Part shown: piece by piece, positions 45,345 to 54,036 of the stretch
Numbering within the stretch: position 1 is the first letter of the stretch
Layout: each line of letters opens with the position of its first letter
Assembly (NCBI GenBank): GCA_964446865.1
Contig: CAYURD010000005.1
Span: 1-64,000 of the forward strand
Length of the DNA: 64,000 bases
Direction: 5' to 3'
Origin: Glaciecola sp964446865
GTDB taxonomy: Bacteria; Pseudomonadota; Gammaproteobacteria; Enterobacterales; Alteromonadaceae
Program-made: the position numbers and the translations under genes
The notes under the pieces: generated by a model
Databases searched by the model: none
Told to the model about the DNA's origin: nothing
What the model saw: the letters and a program-made list of their open reading frames with translations, nothing else

Positions 45345-46172
45345 TCAAAGAGTGAAAAGGTATAAAATCCCCAATAAAATAGGTTGATGAAGTAAATAAA
45401 TACTCAAACTGTGCTGGCCTGGCCATAACACAATCTTACTTATTAATGCCTTTCTACTGTTTGCTTGGTGAGCTGAGCCGTTTGGGCCGTTTGGGCCGTT
45501 TGGGCCGTTTGGGCCGTTTGGGCCATCTGGGCCATCTGGGCCATCTGAGCTAGGCGCCAAGGAGTTTAAAAAGCTAGCAAAATAGCGCTTAATAGGATCT
45601 TTTTTAAACCATGATGAATGAGCAAGCGACACACCATAAAAAACCATGCCTAGCCAAGGAAATATACCAACATAATCGTTTGTATATGAAGGTAAGTTAT
45701 CAAAAAGAATGTTAAAAGGCCATCTTCCCGGTAAAAGCTTAAAACTGCCAACTAGTAAAAATATACTACCTATCAAAAAACAGAAACGCGGATATCGAAC
45801 AAAGCCAACAACTATTATGCTTGATACTGCTAAAAAGTGAAGTACGCCAAAGAATATCCAATTTTTGGGGACAGTAAAATAAGTTACCACCGAAATCACA
45901 AGCGCGCTAATTGCAATTTGTGAGCATCTAAAAATAAACTTTTTGGCAATAAATGTAGCCTGATGAGCCAAGGTTAATGAAGCACCTAAACACAAAAAGA
46001 AGAGGGTGATAATGAGCCATCTAAAATGCCGCCAGCCATCTCCATCAGGTGTGTCCCAATCAACAAAGTGATAAAATTTTAAGTCGTAAATAAAATGAAA
46101 AATAACCATTAATACTATGGCTAAGGTTCTCACAATATCTAAGGTGTAATTTCGGTGTGCTAGTACATTCAT
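45345..46172 (-). CDS. DUF1624 / HGSNAT-like membrane acyltransferase
   Basis: A 275-residue inner-membrane protein with about seven or eight membrane segments. The N-terminal RNYTLDIVRTLAIVLMVIFHFIYDL is the signature of the heparan-alpha-glucosaminide acetyltransferase-like family (DUF1624), with the family His in IFHFIYD. Members move acyl groups onto sugars across a membrane; the substrate here is unknown. The ATG at 46172 is preferred over an in-frame TTG at 46193, but no strong ribosome site is seen for either. Between the last two membrane segments sits a run of Gly-Pro-Asn/Asp triplets encoded by a 9-bp minisatellite. Confidence 0.8.
   Translation of the reverse strand: MNVLAHRNYTLDIVRTLAIVLMVIFHFIYDLKFYHFVDWDTPDGDGWRHFRWLIITLFFLCLGASLTLAHQATFIAKKFIFRCSQIAISALVISVVTYFTVPKNWIFFGVLHFLAVSSIIVVGFVRYPRFCFLIGSIFLLVGSFKLLPGRWPFNILFDNLPSYTNDYVGIFPWLGMVFYGVSLAHSSWFKKDPIKRYFASFLNSLAPSSDGPDGPDGPNGPNGPNGPNGPNGSAHQANSRKALISKIVLWPGQHSLSIYLLHQPILLGILYLFTL
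45475..45546. repeat. 9-bp coding minisatellite, eight units
   Basis: Five units of the type GGGCCGTTT (the first GAGCCGTTT) and three of GGGCCATCT stand in tandem. In the minus-strand acyltransferase they encode collagen-like Gly-Pro-Asn and Gly-Pro-Asp triplets. The 9-bp unit keeps the frame, so copy number can change protein length without inactivating the gene. Confidence 0.93.
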
Positions 46173-46369
46173 ATCGTTTTCTATATTAACCAATGTGAAG
46201 AAAAAGGGAAGGCCGATTGGTTAGGAACATCAATTGGTCTCGCTTCTCTTAAATTTCACTTAATATTTGTATCTCATTCTAATTCATCATAAATTAGGGT
46301 AGACTCAATTTATCGTATTAAAATATAACAAGAATTAATTAAGTACGAAAAATTCTAAATGGAATTCAT

Positions 46370-47056
46370 ATGCCTCAATCAAAAGCATTTGTATTAACTA
46401 ATCAACAAACGGAAGTTGGTGGCTCAAGACACTCATCATTAACGCATTTTTTGGATCTCGTTGATGCTTGTGGCCTAGATCTCATTGTTCGCACTCATTG
46501 TTTAGATGTCGACGCACTCTCGTTTTATAAGCTCATTTTTGTCGATGCACTGCATGCTAATAATCCGACCTTTTTTGAGCAGGCTATATTTAAAACATCT
46601 CATAAATCAAAGGCTGTTTTATTTGGTGTGAGTACCGATAATTCACACCTTGAAGAAATCGCTCTACGACATGGTTTAAGAGGTGTTTTTTATGCCAATG
46701 ACAAGCTTGAGATCACCCTTAAAGGTATTCAGCAAGTGTTGTCGGGTAAAACTTGGTTTAAACGAGATACGATGGAGCAGGTCTTACATCAGTTAATTAG
46801 CGAAACAAGCAAACAAAGCGTCATAAACCCTTTGCCTAATGAACAGGCTTCTTCGCTAACGCGTCGAGAAAAAATGATCGTGTCGCTTATTGGGCAGGGC
46901 GCACAAAACAAAGAAATTGCACAACAACTTCACATCAGTATTAATACAGTTAAAACCCATGTGTATAGTATTTTTAGAAAGACAGATTGCCGTAATCGAG
47001 TGGAATTAATTAAATGGTCGCTTGAAACAAACGCAATTCAGAGGGTACAGAGCTGA
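46370..47056 (+). CDS. csgD: CsgD-like LuxR-family curli regulator
   Basis: A 228-residue transcription regulator. The N-terminal ~145 residues form a receiver-like domain, and residues about 160-220 form a LuxR helix-turn-helix (LTRREKMIVSLIGQG, NKEIAQQLHISINTVKTHVYSIFRK). Size, architecture and position beside csgEFG identify it as CsgD, the activator of curli genes. It is convergent with csgG, whose stop lies 4 bases away, and divergent from the acyltransferase across 197 bases in which I see no clear site. Confidence 0.88.
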   Translation: MPQSKAFVLTNQQTEVGGSRHSSLTHFLDLVDACGLDLIVRTHCLDVDALSFYKLIFVDALHANNPTFFEQAIFKTSHKSKAVLFGVSTDNSHLEEIALRHGLRGVFYANDKLEITLKGIQQVLSGKTWFKRDTMEQVLHQLISETSKQSVINPLPNEQASSLTRREKMIVSLIGQGAQNKEIAQQLHISINTVKTHVYSIFRKTDCRNRVELIKWSLETNAIQRVQS

Positions 47057-47060
47057 AGCC

Positions 47061-47837
47061 TTAAGCGGCTTGAGCTCTCCATACTCCTAAATTAATGCCT
47101 TTTAGCACTAATTCACTCACTGCTTTTTCGATACTTTGTTTTACACACTCAAACATAGGTTCGTTTGTGGTGTAGCCAGCTTCAGCTTCTAATAGTCGCT
47201 TGTACGAGATGTATCTAAACAAGCCAGCTCTAATCTCTTGGCTCAATACCTTTTTACTGGTCGATACAGACACTAACACTTGCCCCGTGCGCACGTCTAC
47301 TGCGCGCATGTAAACGGTTATTTGGTCTTCTCGATAAAGCGTTGAAGAGCTAATGCCAAAATACTCCGCACCAAAACCACCCGTTCGTAAATTAGTATCA
47401 TAAGAAACGATGCCGCCTTCAATAATAATATTGGCAGTCATCAGAGGCGGTAACTCAGCGCCTGGGTTTTTTTCTTGTGCTGCTGCTCGCACGATTTTAC
47501 GTTCTGTTAAAATGTTTTGTAAGCCTTCACGCTCCACGGGTAAAAACCAGTCAGTTTCGCCTAAGGTTTGCATTAGTATTGAGGTTGCGCCTTGTGTCAC
47601 CGCGGTAGAAAAAGAGCTTGCTCCCGTGCTTGTTTTATACTGTCCGGTTTGGTCTCTAAACCCATAAACTGATACAGGGATGCGGCCTACTGCTTTGGGT
47701 AAATCTCTTATATCACTTAAGGTGTCGGCGACTTCAATAACTTGAGCTTCTTGCTTTGCAGGTGGTACCCATTTACTCAGTGTAGAACATCCGCTTAGCA
47801 AGACTGCGCTTGCGAATACAACTAATACGATTTTCAT
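47061..47837 (-). CDS. csgG: CsgG, curli secretion channel lipoprotein
   Basis: CsgG is the outer-membrane nonameric pore that exports curli subunits. The 258-residue precursor has a signal peptide ending in the lipobox LSGC (Cys17). Family motifs include RIPVSVYGFRDQTGQYK, SSFSTAVTQGATSILMQTL, WFLPVEREGLQNILTERKI and NIIIEGGIVSYDTN. It is the last gene of the minus-strand csgBAEFG set and follows csgF by 5 bases. Confidence 0.96.
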   Translation of the reverse strand: MKIVLVVFASAVLLSGCSTLSKWVPPAKQEAQVIEVADTLSDIRDLPKAVGRIPVSVYGFRDQTGQYKTSTGASSFSTAVTQGATSILMQTLGETDWFLPVEREGLQNILTERKIVRAAAQEKNPGAELPPLMTANIIIEGGIVSYDTNLRTGGFGAEYFGISSSTLYREDQITVYMRAVDVRTGQVLVSVSTSKKVLSQEIRAGLFRYISYKRLLEAEAGYTTNEPMFECVKQSIEKAVSELVLKGINLGVWRAQAA

Positions 47838-47842
47838 TTTGT

Positions 47843-48295
47843 TTAGCCAAACCTCGGTATTTCTACAATGGTGACTTCACCGGTCACTGTGTCAGTAATT
47901 TCAACAATTAAACTATCTGGATTACTTGTAATAAGCTCCACTTGAAAATCACCGCTGACAAACAACGAATTATCATCAAAAATACTTGGAATAGGGTCGC
48001 CATTCTCGTCAAACTCTTGCTCGTTAAATGCAAGGTTGGTGACTTCTCTCACTATCCTATTGATATATGCTCTCTCAAGTGAATCTTGAAGGCGATCGCC
48101 GTAAGTTCGCACATTAGTGGGCGCAGAATGCGTATTTTGTGCATTTGCTTTATTCAATAAAAAGCTGCCATTTAATGGATTCCCACCAAAGCTTGGATTT
48201 ATGGGGGTGTACACCAATTCTGAGCTTATCGCCGTGTTTGCGCTAAGCAATATGGCCATTGATAAGGCGCTTTTTGTTATTCTTCTTATTCGCAT
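47843..48295 (-). CDS. csgF: CsgF, curli assembly factor
   Basis: CsgF binds the CsgG pore and helps nucleation at the cell surface. The 150-residue protein has a signal peptide followed by the conserved ELVYTPINPSFGGNPLNG that inserts into the CsgG channel. The C-terminal part (DFQVELITSNPDSLIVEITD) also fits. It lies between csgE (4-base gap) and csgG (5-base gap). Confidence 0.95.
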   Translation of the reverse strand: MRIRRITKSALSMAILLSANTAISSELVYTPINPSFGGNPLNGSFLLNKANAQNTHSAPTNVRTYGDRLQDSLERAYINRIVREVTNLAFNEQEFDENGDPIPSIFDDNSLFVSGDFQVELITSNPDSLIVEITDTVTGEVTIVEIPRFG

Positions 48296-48299
48296 AAAT

Positions 48300-48707
48300 T
48301 TACCATTCGTCTTCTGCTAAATCGGGATTGTTTTCTTTTAAATCAGCTTGCGCCACTGCATCTACGAGGAGAACGACAGCTTGATTTACTTTTTGATCTA
48401 ATGGCTGCAAGCGCCTGCCAAAATAAGTGCGGAATATGATTTTGTTATCAAAAATCACGTCTACCTGCGTACCCGCTTGGGGCACGATAGTTTCTTTAAC
48501 CACCACATTTTTGCCAAATGTATTGGGGATTTCTTGCCAAAAACGACTGAGTTGATTGGCAAAGTCATGGCCTTGCCGACTAATGGTGCTATCTAGTATT
48601 AAACCTGATATTTCAATTTCGCTTGTCTTAGCTTGCGTGTTTGCACATAGACAAAAAAAAATGAAGAGTAAACTACTTAGTCTTTTTATTGAGTTTAGTA
48701 CGGCCAT
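48300..48707 (-). CDS. csgE: CsgE, periplasmic curli export adaptor
   Basis: CsgE caps CsgG and directs subunits into the pore. The 135-residue protein has a signal peptide (LLFIFFCLCANTQA) and the family segments SGLILDSTISRQGHDFANQLSRFW and IFRTYFGRR. It is separated from csgA by 117 bases that hold a long hairpin, and is followed directly by csgF. Confidence 0.93.
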   Translation of the reverse strand: MAVLNSIKRLSSLLFIFFCLCANTQAKTSEIEISGLILDSTISRQGHDFANQLSRFWQEIPNTFGKNVVVKETIVPQAGTQVDVIFDNKIIFRTYFGRRLQPLDQKVNQAVVLLVDAVAQADLKENNPDLAEDEW

Positions 48708-48759
48708 GAGTTCACAACTTTCCGTGTGTTTTGTATGTAACTGAGTATTTATAGGTCAC

Positions 48760-48808
48760 AAAAGGGCACCACATATAAGTGTAATGTCAATATATGTAAG
48801 CGCCCTTT
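48760..48808 (-). terminator. Long hairpin between csgA and csgE
   Basis: Plus-strand AAAAGGGC (48760-48767) and ACATATA (48771-48777) pair with TATATGT (48791-48797) and GCCCTTT (48802-48808), giving a two-part stem with a 13-base loop. On the minus strand it follows the csgA stop by about 17 bases and ends in CCCTTTTG. It could attenuate transcription so that the subunit gene is expressed more than csgEFG, or protect the csgA mRNA end. Confidence 0.6.
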
Positions 48809-48824
48809 ACCTAGATAAAGACTA

Positions 48825-50291
48825 TTACATTTGATTCACAACAGCAACGTTAAAATCACCTGTTTGTGAAACAGTCACTGAACCGCCAGTACCTGTAATT
48901 GAGCCAACCACTAAGTTGTCGTTGCCGACCTGTGTCACATTAAATGTGGTATCACTTGCCATCATTTGGAATGTACCGCCATCTTCAGCTGTCAACCAGT
49001 TGCCTGTGCCTTCTTGCATAATGCTAACGGTGTTGTCACTTCCATTAATGACTAAGTCAAGAATGTTCAAGTCGCCAGACTGTTCGGCTGTCACAATGTT
49101 ACCATTTGATTGGCCTACTCTTGCAAGGGTGATTGCGGCATCATTCTGGTTACCCGTTTGTTGCAATAACACACCATTTGCGTCAGCAGCAACACCGTCG
49201 TCTAGTACCGCTTCAACTAAGCCTAAGTTTTCATTACCCGTTTGTTCAATTTGAACGGTGTTAACAAAGCCATTGAAGTTAACTGTGCTACCTACGTTAT
49301 CGTCACCCACTTGCGTCACTGAAAGGTTGTTAAATATACCTGATGACCCTGCATAGCCTTCGTTATTATTACCTTCTTGGATAATAGTGTAAGTATTTGC
49401 CGCGCTAGCAAGTGTATCGGTAGTCGCCATGTTGCCTGAACCGGTTTGTTGGACAAGCACTGTTTCATCGTCACCTTCAAATACGCCGATATCAAAAATG
49501 TTATCGTCACCTACTTGTTCAACGGTAATATCGTTGCCAGACCCGATTATAGCGAAGGTGTGTCTTGCTCCAGCGCCAATCACGCTTAAATCCACACTGT
49601 TGTCATTACCGGTTAGTTCAGTCATGTTAAAAATACTGTAAAAACCATCTTGGTAATAAGATACTGTGTTACCGTCACCAGTAAGTTGTCTTACATAAGC
49701 TTCGTTCCACTCATTATACTGTTCAACGGTAATAGTGTTATCAGAACCAACAACCGTGTTGTTTGCCCAATGACCACCAAAATCGCCAGATGTAACAGAA
49801 ATACTGTTGTTATCACCCTCTACCGCGTTGATCGAACGGTTCGTAATACCAAAAAAAGCTGGTGGGCCAGTTTGCACTGCCGTAAAGGTATTTTCATTAC
49901 CGGTTACGCTTAATTCGACGGTGGCACCTTCACCATCCTGTTCGATGAGTACTTCGTTACTATCGCCAGTCATGTCGCCAATAACGGTATTGTCGATGCC
50001 TATTTGCAAGACTTCAACAAGGTTGCCGTCACCCACAACAGCAAACTGAGTACCATTAGTGTCACCTTCCTGAGTGACTATGCTTTCGTTGCCAAGTTCC
50101 GCACCTTCTGGTGCTTCTTGTGATATATCAATCACGTTACCAGCCGCAGCAGCCATAAAGTCACTGCTTGCAACATAGTTGTCTTCTTTGTTCTCAACCG
50201 CTTCTTGTGCGATAACACTCGCGTTGGCACCAAACGCTAACATAAGTGCTGCAGCTACATTCGTTTTAGTAAATTTCACAGTATTCTCCAC
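48825..50291 (-). CDS. csgA: CsgA-like major curlin, oversized
   Basis: A secreted amyloid subunit. The 488-residue protein has a signal peptide (about 1-28, VIAQ) and then a long series of curlin-type repeats built around Q-x-G-x-x-N. Twelve strict copies can be counted (for example QIGIDN, QVGDDN, QTGSGN, QEGNNN, QTGNEN, QTGDFN), along with many looser G-x-x-N copies. E. coli CsgA has 151 residues and five repeats, so this is about three times longer, with irregular spacing. It follows csgB by 22 bases. The major-subunit role is inferred from order and length. Confidence 0.87.
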   Translation of the reverse strand: MENTVKFTKTNVAAALMLAFGANASVIAQEAVENKEDNYVASSDFMAAAAGNVIDISQEAPEGAELGNESIVTQEGDTNGTQFAVVGDGNLVEVLQIGIDNTVIGDMTGDSNEVLIEQDGEGATVELSVTGNENTFTAVQTGPPAFFGITNRSINAVEGDNNSISVTSGDFGGHWANNTVVGSDNTITVEQYNEWNEAYVRQLTGDGNTVSYYQDGFYSIFNMTELTGNDNSVDLSVIGAGARHTFAIIGSGNDITVEQVGDDNIFDIGVFEGDDETVLVQQTGSGNMATTDTLASAANTYTIIQEGNNNEGYAGSSGIFNNLSVTQVGDDNVGSTVNFNGFVNTVQIEQTGNENLGLVEAVLDDGVAADANGVLLQQTGNQNDAAITLARVGQSNGNIVTAEQSGDLNILDLVINGSDNTVSIMQEGTGNWLTAEDGGTFQMMASDTTFNVTQVGNDNLVVGSITGTGGSVTVSQTGDFNVAVVNQM

Positions 50292-50313
50292 AGATGATTG
50301 CTTAATAACCCTA

Positions 50314-50844
50314 TTAGTTTTGGTATTGGGTTATGTTAACAACCATCTCATTCCCTATTTGACGCACAATAAAGTTTTGCCCGCCGAGTTGATTTACATT
50401 AGCAGTATTAGCATTGCCATCTTGGATAATCTGAAATAAGTTATTTTCGCCTTGTTGATGCAAAACCACTTTGTTATCAAGACCAAGTTGAGTTATCTCA
50501 GCAACGTTGTTGTTACCTTGCTGAGTGACTTCTATCGCATTGCTGTCACTACCTGCCTGAATAATATTTGTTGTGTTGTATAGGCCGTATTGACCAATCG
50601 TAATAGTGCCGCCTAAAGCACCAGTAAAATTGACCGTTGTTGAAAGACTTCGTGATAATTCAGAGTCTTCTAAGTCGCTTGTAGTTGATAGGTCTTGAGC
50701 ATCAGTTGGAAGGGCAAACATACTGCAACCGAGCACTAACATCACAGAACAAAGTACCTTGCCTTTTGGTGTTGCAGCATTATCACTGACAACATTCGTG
50801 GCTTGAAATTTATCGAATGATGGTAAATAGAATGGGCATTGCAC
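50314..50844 (-). CDS. csgB: CsgB-like minor curlin / nucleator
   Basis: A smaller secreted curlin with six strict Q-x-G-x-x-N repeats (QYGLYN, QQGNNN, QLGLDN, QQGENN, QDGNAN, QLGGQN) after a signal peptide (KGKVLCSVMLVLGCSMFALPTDA). It probably nucleates CsgA fibres, as the first gene of the csgBA pair. The start is uncertain: no ATG lies ahead of the signal peptide. The GTG at 50842-50844 is chosen because AAGGA lies 11 bases upstream. A farther GTG at 50928 would add 28 residues, and an upstream frameshift is also possible. Confidence 0.8.
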   Translation of the reverse strand: MQCPFYLPSFDKFQATNVVSDNAATPKGKVLCSVMLVLGCSMFALPTDAQDLSTTSDLEDSELSRSLSTTVNFTGALGGTITIGQYGLYNTTNIIQAGSDSNAIEVTQQGNNNVAEITQLGLDNKVVLHQQGENNLFQIIQDGNANTANVNQLGGQNFIVRQIGNEMVVNITQYQN

Positions 50845-50920
50845 GTTTGTACGCGTCCTTGTGAGTTTCAATAACTTTATATAACTACATCGACTATATA
50901 ATATCTTTGTGTCGCAAATT

Positions 50921-50931
50921 GCTATCACCCT
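50921..50931 (-). promoter_or_regulatory. Weak CsgD-box-like sequence upstream of csgB
   Basis: On the minus strand AGGGTGATAGC shares the GGGTGA core with the reported E. coli CsgD consensus CGGGKGAGNKA, but differs at three positions. It lies about 80 bases upstream of the chosen csgB start. Confidence 0.25.
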
Positions 50932-51009
50932 AAAGTATTAATTGAAAACTGTAATAAAAACATATGGATGACGATTATTTGCTTATTGGTTTTGTACATT
51001 AAATGTGCC

Positions 51010-51031
51010 GTTTGGTACTAAGGTACCAAAC
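51010..51031. promoter_or_regulatory. Inverted repeat in the csgB-protease intergenic region
   Basis: GTTTGGTAC and GTACCAAAC form a perfect 9-base inverted repeat around TAAG. It lies centrally in the 480-base region between csgB and the divergent protease gene and could be an operator for either. The rest of this region (50845-51324) is AT-rich with no gene I can support. Confidence 0.5.
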
Positions 51032-51324
51032 TGGTTTTGTATTTGTTTACAAAAATTTAACGTTTTTTGCTGTCAACGATGTATTTTTTTGATCCCTTAT
51101 TTCCACCGCCATTTCAATATGCTAGTACTTAAATATTATAAGCTCCTAAAATTACACGATTTTTGGTGGTACTTAGGTTGTATTTTGAGCAAAGAGGCTG
51201 GCACTGGCGGTGAAAATACGATTACCTTTGCGTCGTTGTGTAAATAAAGCCTGTTGTTGTAAGTCTTAGTGGTATTTGTATCTAAGTGAAAATAAACGAT
51301 ATTAATATCAACTAGGATAATATT

Positions 51325-53832
51325 ATGAAAACCAAACTATCAGCACTTTCTTTGGCATTGCTGCCAGTGCTTTCAGTGTCTGCGTTTAGCGCGACTGCGG
51401 CAAGTAGTCCCGAATTGTTCGATGACTCAGTCATTGTTGTTTACAAAGAAAATGCAAATAAATTTGACAAGATGCGTGCTCGTTCATCTGTCGGCGCTCG
51501 TATATCTGACGCTAACCGAGATGAAATAGACGATCGATTTTCTAACTTATTAAATGGCCGTATTGCCAATTTAAAATTACGCGGAAAATCAGTTAAAGAA
51601 GCCATTGAGCTGCTTGAAAAAAATCCCTCTGTTGCTAGCGTTGAACCAAACTACACTTGGCGCAAAGCGTTAACGCCAAATGATCCTCGGTTTGGTGATC
51701 TTTGGGGCCTCAATAATACCGGTCAAGATGGTGGTACTGTTGACGCGGACATCGACGCGGTAGAAGCTTGGGACACCACAACTGGATCTCGCGATATCGT
51801 TATTGGGGTTATTGATTCGGGGGTTGATTATAACCACGAAGACCTAAATGCCAACATGTGGCGTAATCCTCTCGAAATACCTGACAATGGCGTTGATGAT
51901 GACGGTAACGGATATATTGATGATATCTACGGCATTGATACCATAAACGGTGACTCAGACCCAATGGATGACGACTCCCACGGTACTCATGTTGCTGGTA
52001 CTATCGGTGCTGTCGGTGGCAATAATATAGGTGTTGTGGGCGTAAACCACGAAGTTTCTATTGCGGCATGTAAGTTTTTAAGTGCAGCAGGCACGGGCTC
52101 TACCGCAGGTGCTATAGAGTGTGTTGACTATTTCACCGCTTTGAAAAATAACGGCGTAAACGTTCGTGCAACCAACAACAGTTGGGGCGGTGGCCCATTT
52201 AGTGCGGCATTGCAAGATGCGATTACCGCGTCTGGTGAAGCTAATATTCTATTTTTAGCTGCTGCCGGTAACAGTGGAACAGACAACGATGCCAGCCCTC
52301 ATTACCCGTCTAGTTATGACAATGAATCATTAATAGCGGTAGCAAGCACAAATCGTAATGATGGCGATGCCACTCATTCGTTTGGTTTGACATCTGTTGA
52401 TTTAGCCGCTCCAGGTCGCGCAATTTGGTCAACGACGCCAAATAACACATACTCATCTTTTTCTGGAACGTCAATGGCTACGCCACATGTTGCAGGCACG
52501 GCTGCATTGGTTTGGTCAATTAATCCTGAAATAAGCGCGGTAGAAATGAAAGCCTTGTTAATGAACACGGGTGACGATAACGCATGGGCTGATGGCAAAA
52601 CAGTTTCGGGTAAACGTTTAAACGCAGCAAATGCGCTCGAAGATGCTGATCCTACTCCGTCATTTAGGCTGAATATTTCTCCTACTAGTGCGGAAATAGT
52701 AGCCGGTGATTCAGTGACATTTACATTTGATGTTGGCTCTGTGGCTGAATTCAGTGACGATATAGCGTTGACGCTTGTTGACGATTCAGGCTTAGGTATG
52801 CTGTCTGCCGACACCGTTGCGCCAGGAGATTCGTTTACAGTAGACGTTGCAACAATGGATGACACGCCATGGGGCATGTACTCTATGACTGTCACTGGGG
52901 TTAGTGGTGAAATTGAAAAGTCTAAAACCCTTAGCCTATCAATATTGCCACAAGGTCTACAGGTGTTCCCTTATGAAAGTACAGACACACCAACACCAAC
53001 CTTACCAAATGAGGACGACCCAGATAATGTTGGCTTGAATTCAGTGCTTAACATAGCAGATGACATAACGGCGTTTGGTATGGAAGTCGGTGTTGATATT
53101 ACTCATACCTTCAGCGGTGACCTGACCGTGTCCTTAACTTCTCCAGCAGGCACTAAAGTTGTGTTGCGAGAGCGCGCAGGTGGAGCTTCTGACGATATTG
53201 TAGAAAGCTACACTACGGGTGCATTTAATGGTGAAGTTGCCACGGGTGATTGGACATTAAACGTCTTAGATAGTGCCAACGGTGACGATGGTACACTTAA
53301 TTCGTGGCGTCTAGATATTACTGGTATCGGTGAAGTATCTCCTACACCGCCAGTTGCAGCCTTTTCATTTGAAGAGGAAGCACTAACCGTAATGTTCACA
53401 AATGAAAGTACCGACGTAAATGGCGATATTGTTAGTCATTTCTGGGACTTTGGTGATGGTATGACGTCCGATGAAGCAAGCCCGACACATACTTTCCCTG
53501 AAACAGGTGAATACACTGTTACACTCACAACCACTGATGCAGAAGGTATGACAGGCAGTTCAAGTCAGACTATTTCGGTGTCGAGTAATAATATTGAAAT
53601 GTCTCTTAAGCGTGCCATGTTATCTCGCTTTGGTAGTTTGCGAGTTGACTTCAGCTATACAGGTACAGACGCAGACACCGTGACTATTTACCGAAATGGT
53701 GAAGAGATATACTCTGGCGACAACCATGGTTCGCATAGAGATAGAGTCCGTCGTGCAGTGGGTACAGAGTTCACTTACATGGTATGTGACGATACTGACG
53801 CATGTTCAGACCCTATGGTAGTGACGTTCTAA
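51325..53832 (+). CDS. Secreted subtilisin-like protease with P and PKD domains
   Basis: An 835-residue S8 serine protease precursor. In order it has a signal peptide (1-26), an I9-type propeptide (about 30-115; VASVEPNYTW), a catalytic domain (about 125-440) with D164 (VIDSGVDYNH), H219 (DSHGTHVAGT) and S383 (SGTSMATPH), and a beta-domain (about 450-545). A proprotein-convertase P domain follows (about 555-670; HTFSGDLTVSLTSPAGT, GDWTLNVLD), then a PKD domain (about 675-755; FWDFGDGMTS) and a C-terminal ~80-residue domain. It is probably released or displayed outside the cell. It is divergent from csgB, so a role near the curli matrix is possible but unproven. Confidence 0.94.
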   Translation: MKTKLSALSLALLPVLSVSAFSATAASSPELFDDSVIVVYKENANKFDKMRARSSVGARISDANRDEIDDRFSNLLNGRIANLKLRGKSVKEAIELLEKNPSVASVEPNYTWRKALTPNDPRFGDLWGLNNTGQDGGTVDADIDAVEAWDTTTGSRDIVIGVIDSGVDYNHEDLNANMWRNPLEIPDNGVDDDGNGYIDDIYGIDTINGDSDPMDDDSHGTHVAGTIGAVGGNNIGVVGVNHEVSIAACKFLSAAGTGSTAGAIECVDYFTALKNNGVNVRATNNSWGGGPFSAALQDAITASGEANILFLAAAGNSGTDNDASPHYPSSYDNESLIAVASTNRNDGDATHSFGLTSVDLAAPGRAIWSTTPNNTYSSFSGTSMATPHVAGTAALVWSINPEISAVEMKALLMNTGDDNAWADGKTVSGKRLNAANALEDADPTPSFRLNISPTSAEIVAGDSVTFTFDVGSVAEFSDDIALTLVDDSGLGMLSADTVAPGDSFTVDVATMDDTPWGMYSMTVTGVSGEIEKSKTLSLSILPQGLQVFPYESTDTPTPTLPNEDDPDNVGLNSVLNIADDITAFGMEVGVDITHTFSGDLTVSLTSPAGTKVVLRERAGGASDDIVESYTTGAFNGEVATGDWTLNVLDSANGDDGTLNSWRLDITGIGEVSPTPPVAAFSFEEEALTVMFTNESTDVNGDIVSHFWDFGDGMTSDEASPTHTFPETGEYTVTLTTTDAEGMTGSSSQTISVSSNNIEMSLKRAMLSRFGSLRVDFSYTGTDADTVTIYRNGEEIYSGDNHGSHRDRVRRAVGTEFTYMVCDDTDACSDPMVVTF

Positions 53833-53883
53833 AACACCAAAGGTGCAGTGCACCTGTTTTAAACGTAAACTAGTAGTAATTAA

Positions 53884-53917
53884 AAAACGGCTCAACAAAT
53901 GTTGAGCCGTTTTATTT
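53884..53917 (+). terminator. Intrinsic terminator after the protease gene
   Basis: AAAACGGCTCAAC and GTTGAGCCGTTTT pair perfectly over 13 bases around the loop AAAT and are followed by ATTTTG. It lies 51 bases after the stop. Confidence 0.85.
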
Positions 53918-54036
53918 TGTAAACTTTATTTTGTAAAGATCATGCCACGTTGTTTGTCATCATTTCTCATACTAATTAAGTGTTTTACCGTATATAGCTT
54001 TTCTTACTCTTTATTGTTTTAACAGGGCGCTATCAA

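Noticed and set aside
45475..45546. The tandem 9-bp units as a CRISPR array
   Set aside because: Units are far too short, have no spacers, and lie in frame inside a membrane-protein gene.
48916..50049. Several plus-strand open frames across csgA
   Set aside because: They are antisense shadows of the repetitive curlin gene, with serine/threonine/proline-rich translations and no ribosome sites.
51005..51247. An 80-codon open frame between csgB and the protease gene
   Set aside because: Composition is unlike a real protein here (many C, F, W), there is no ribosome binding site, and it overlaps a palindrome in a regulatory region.
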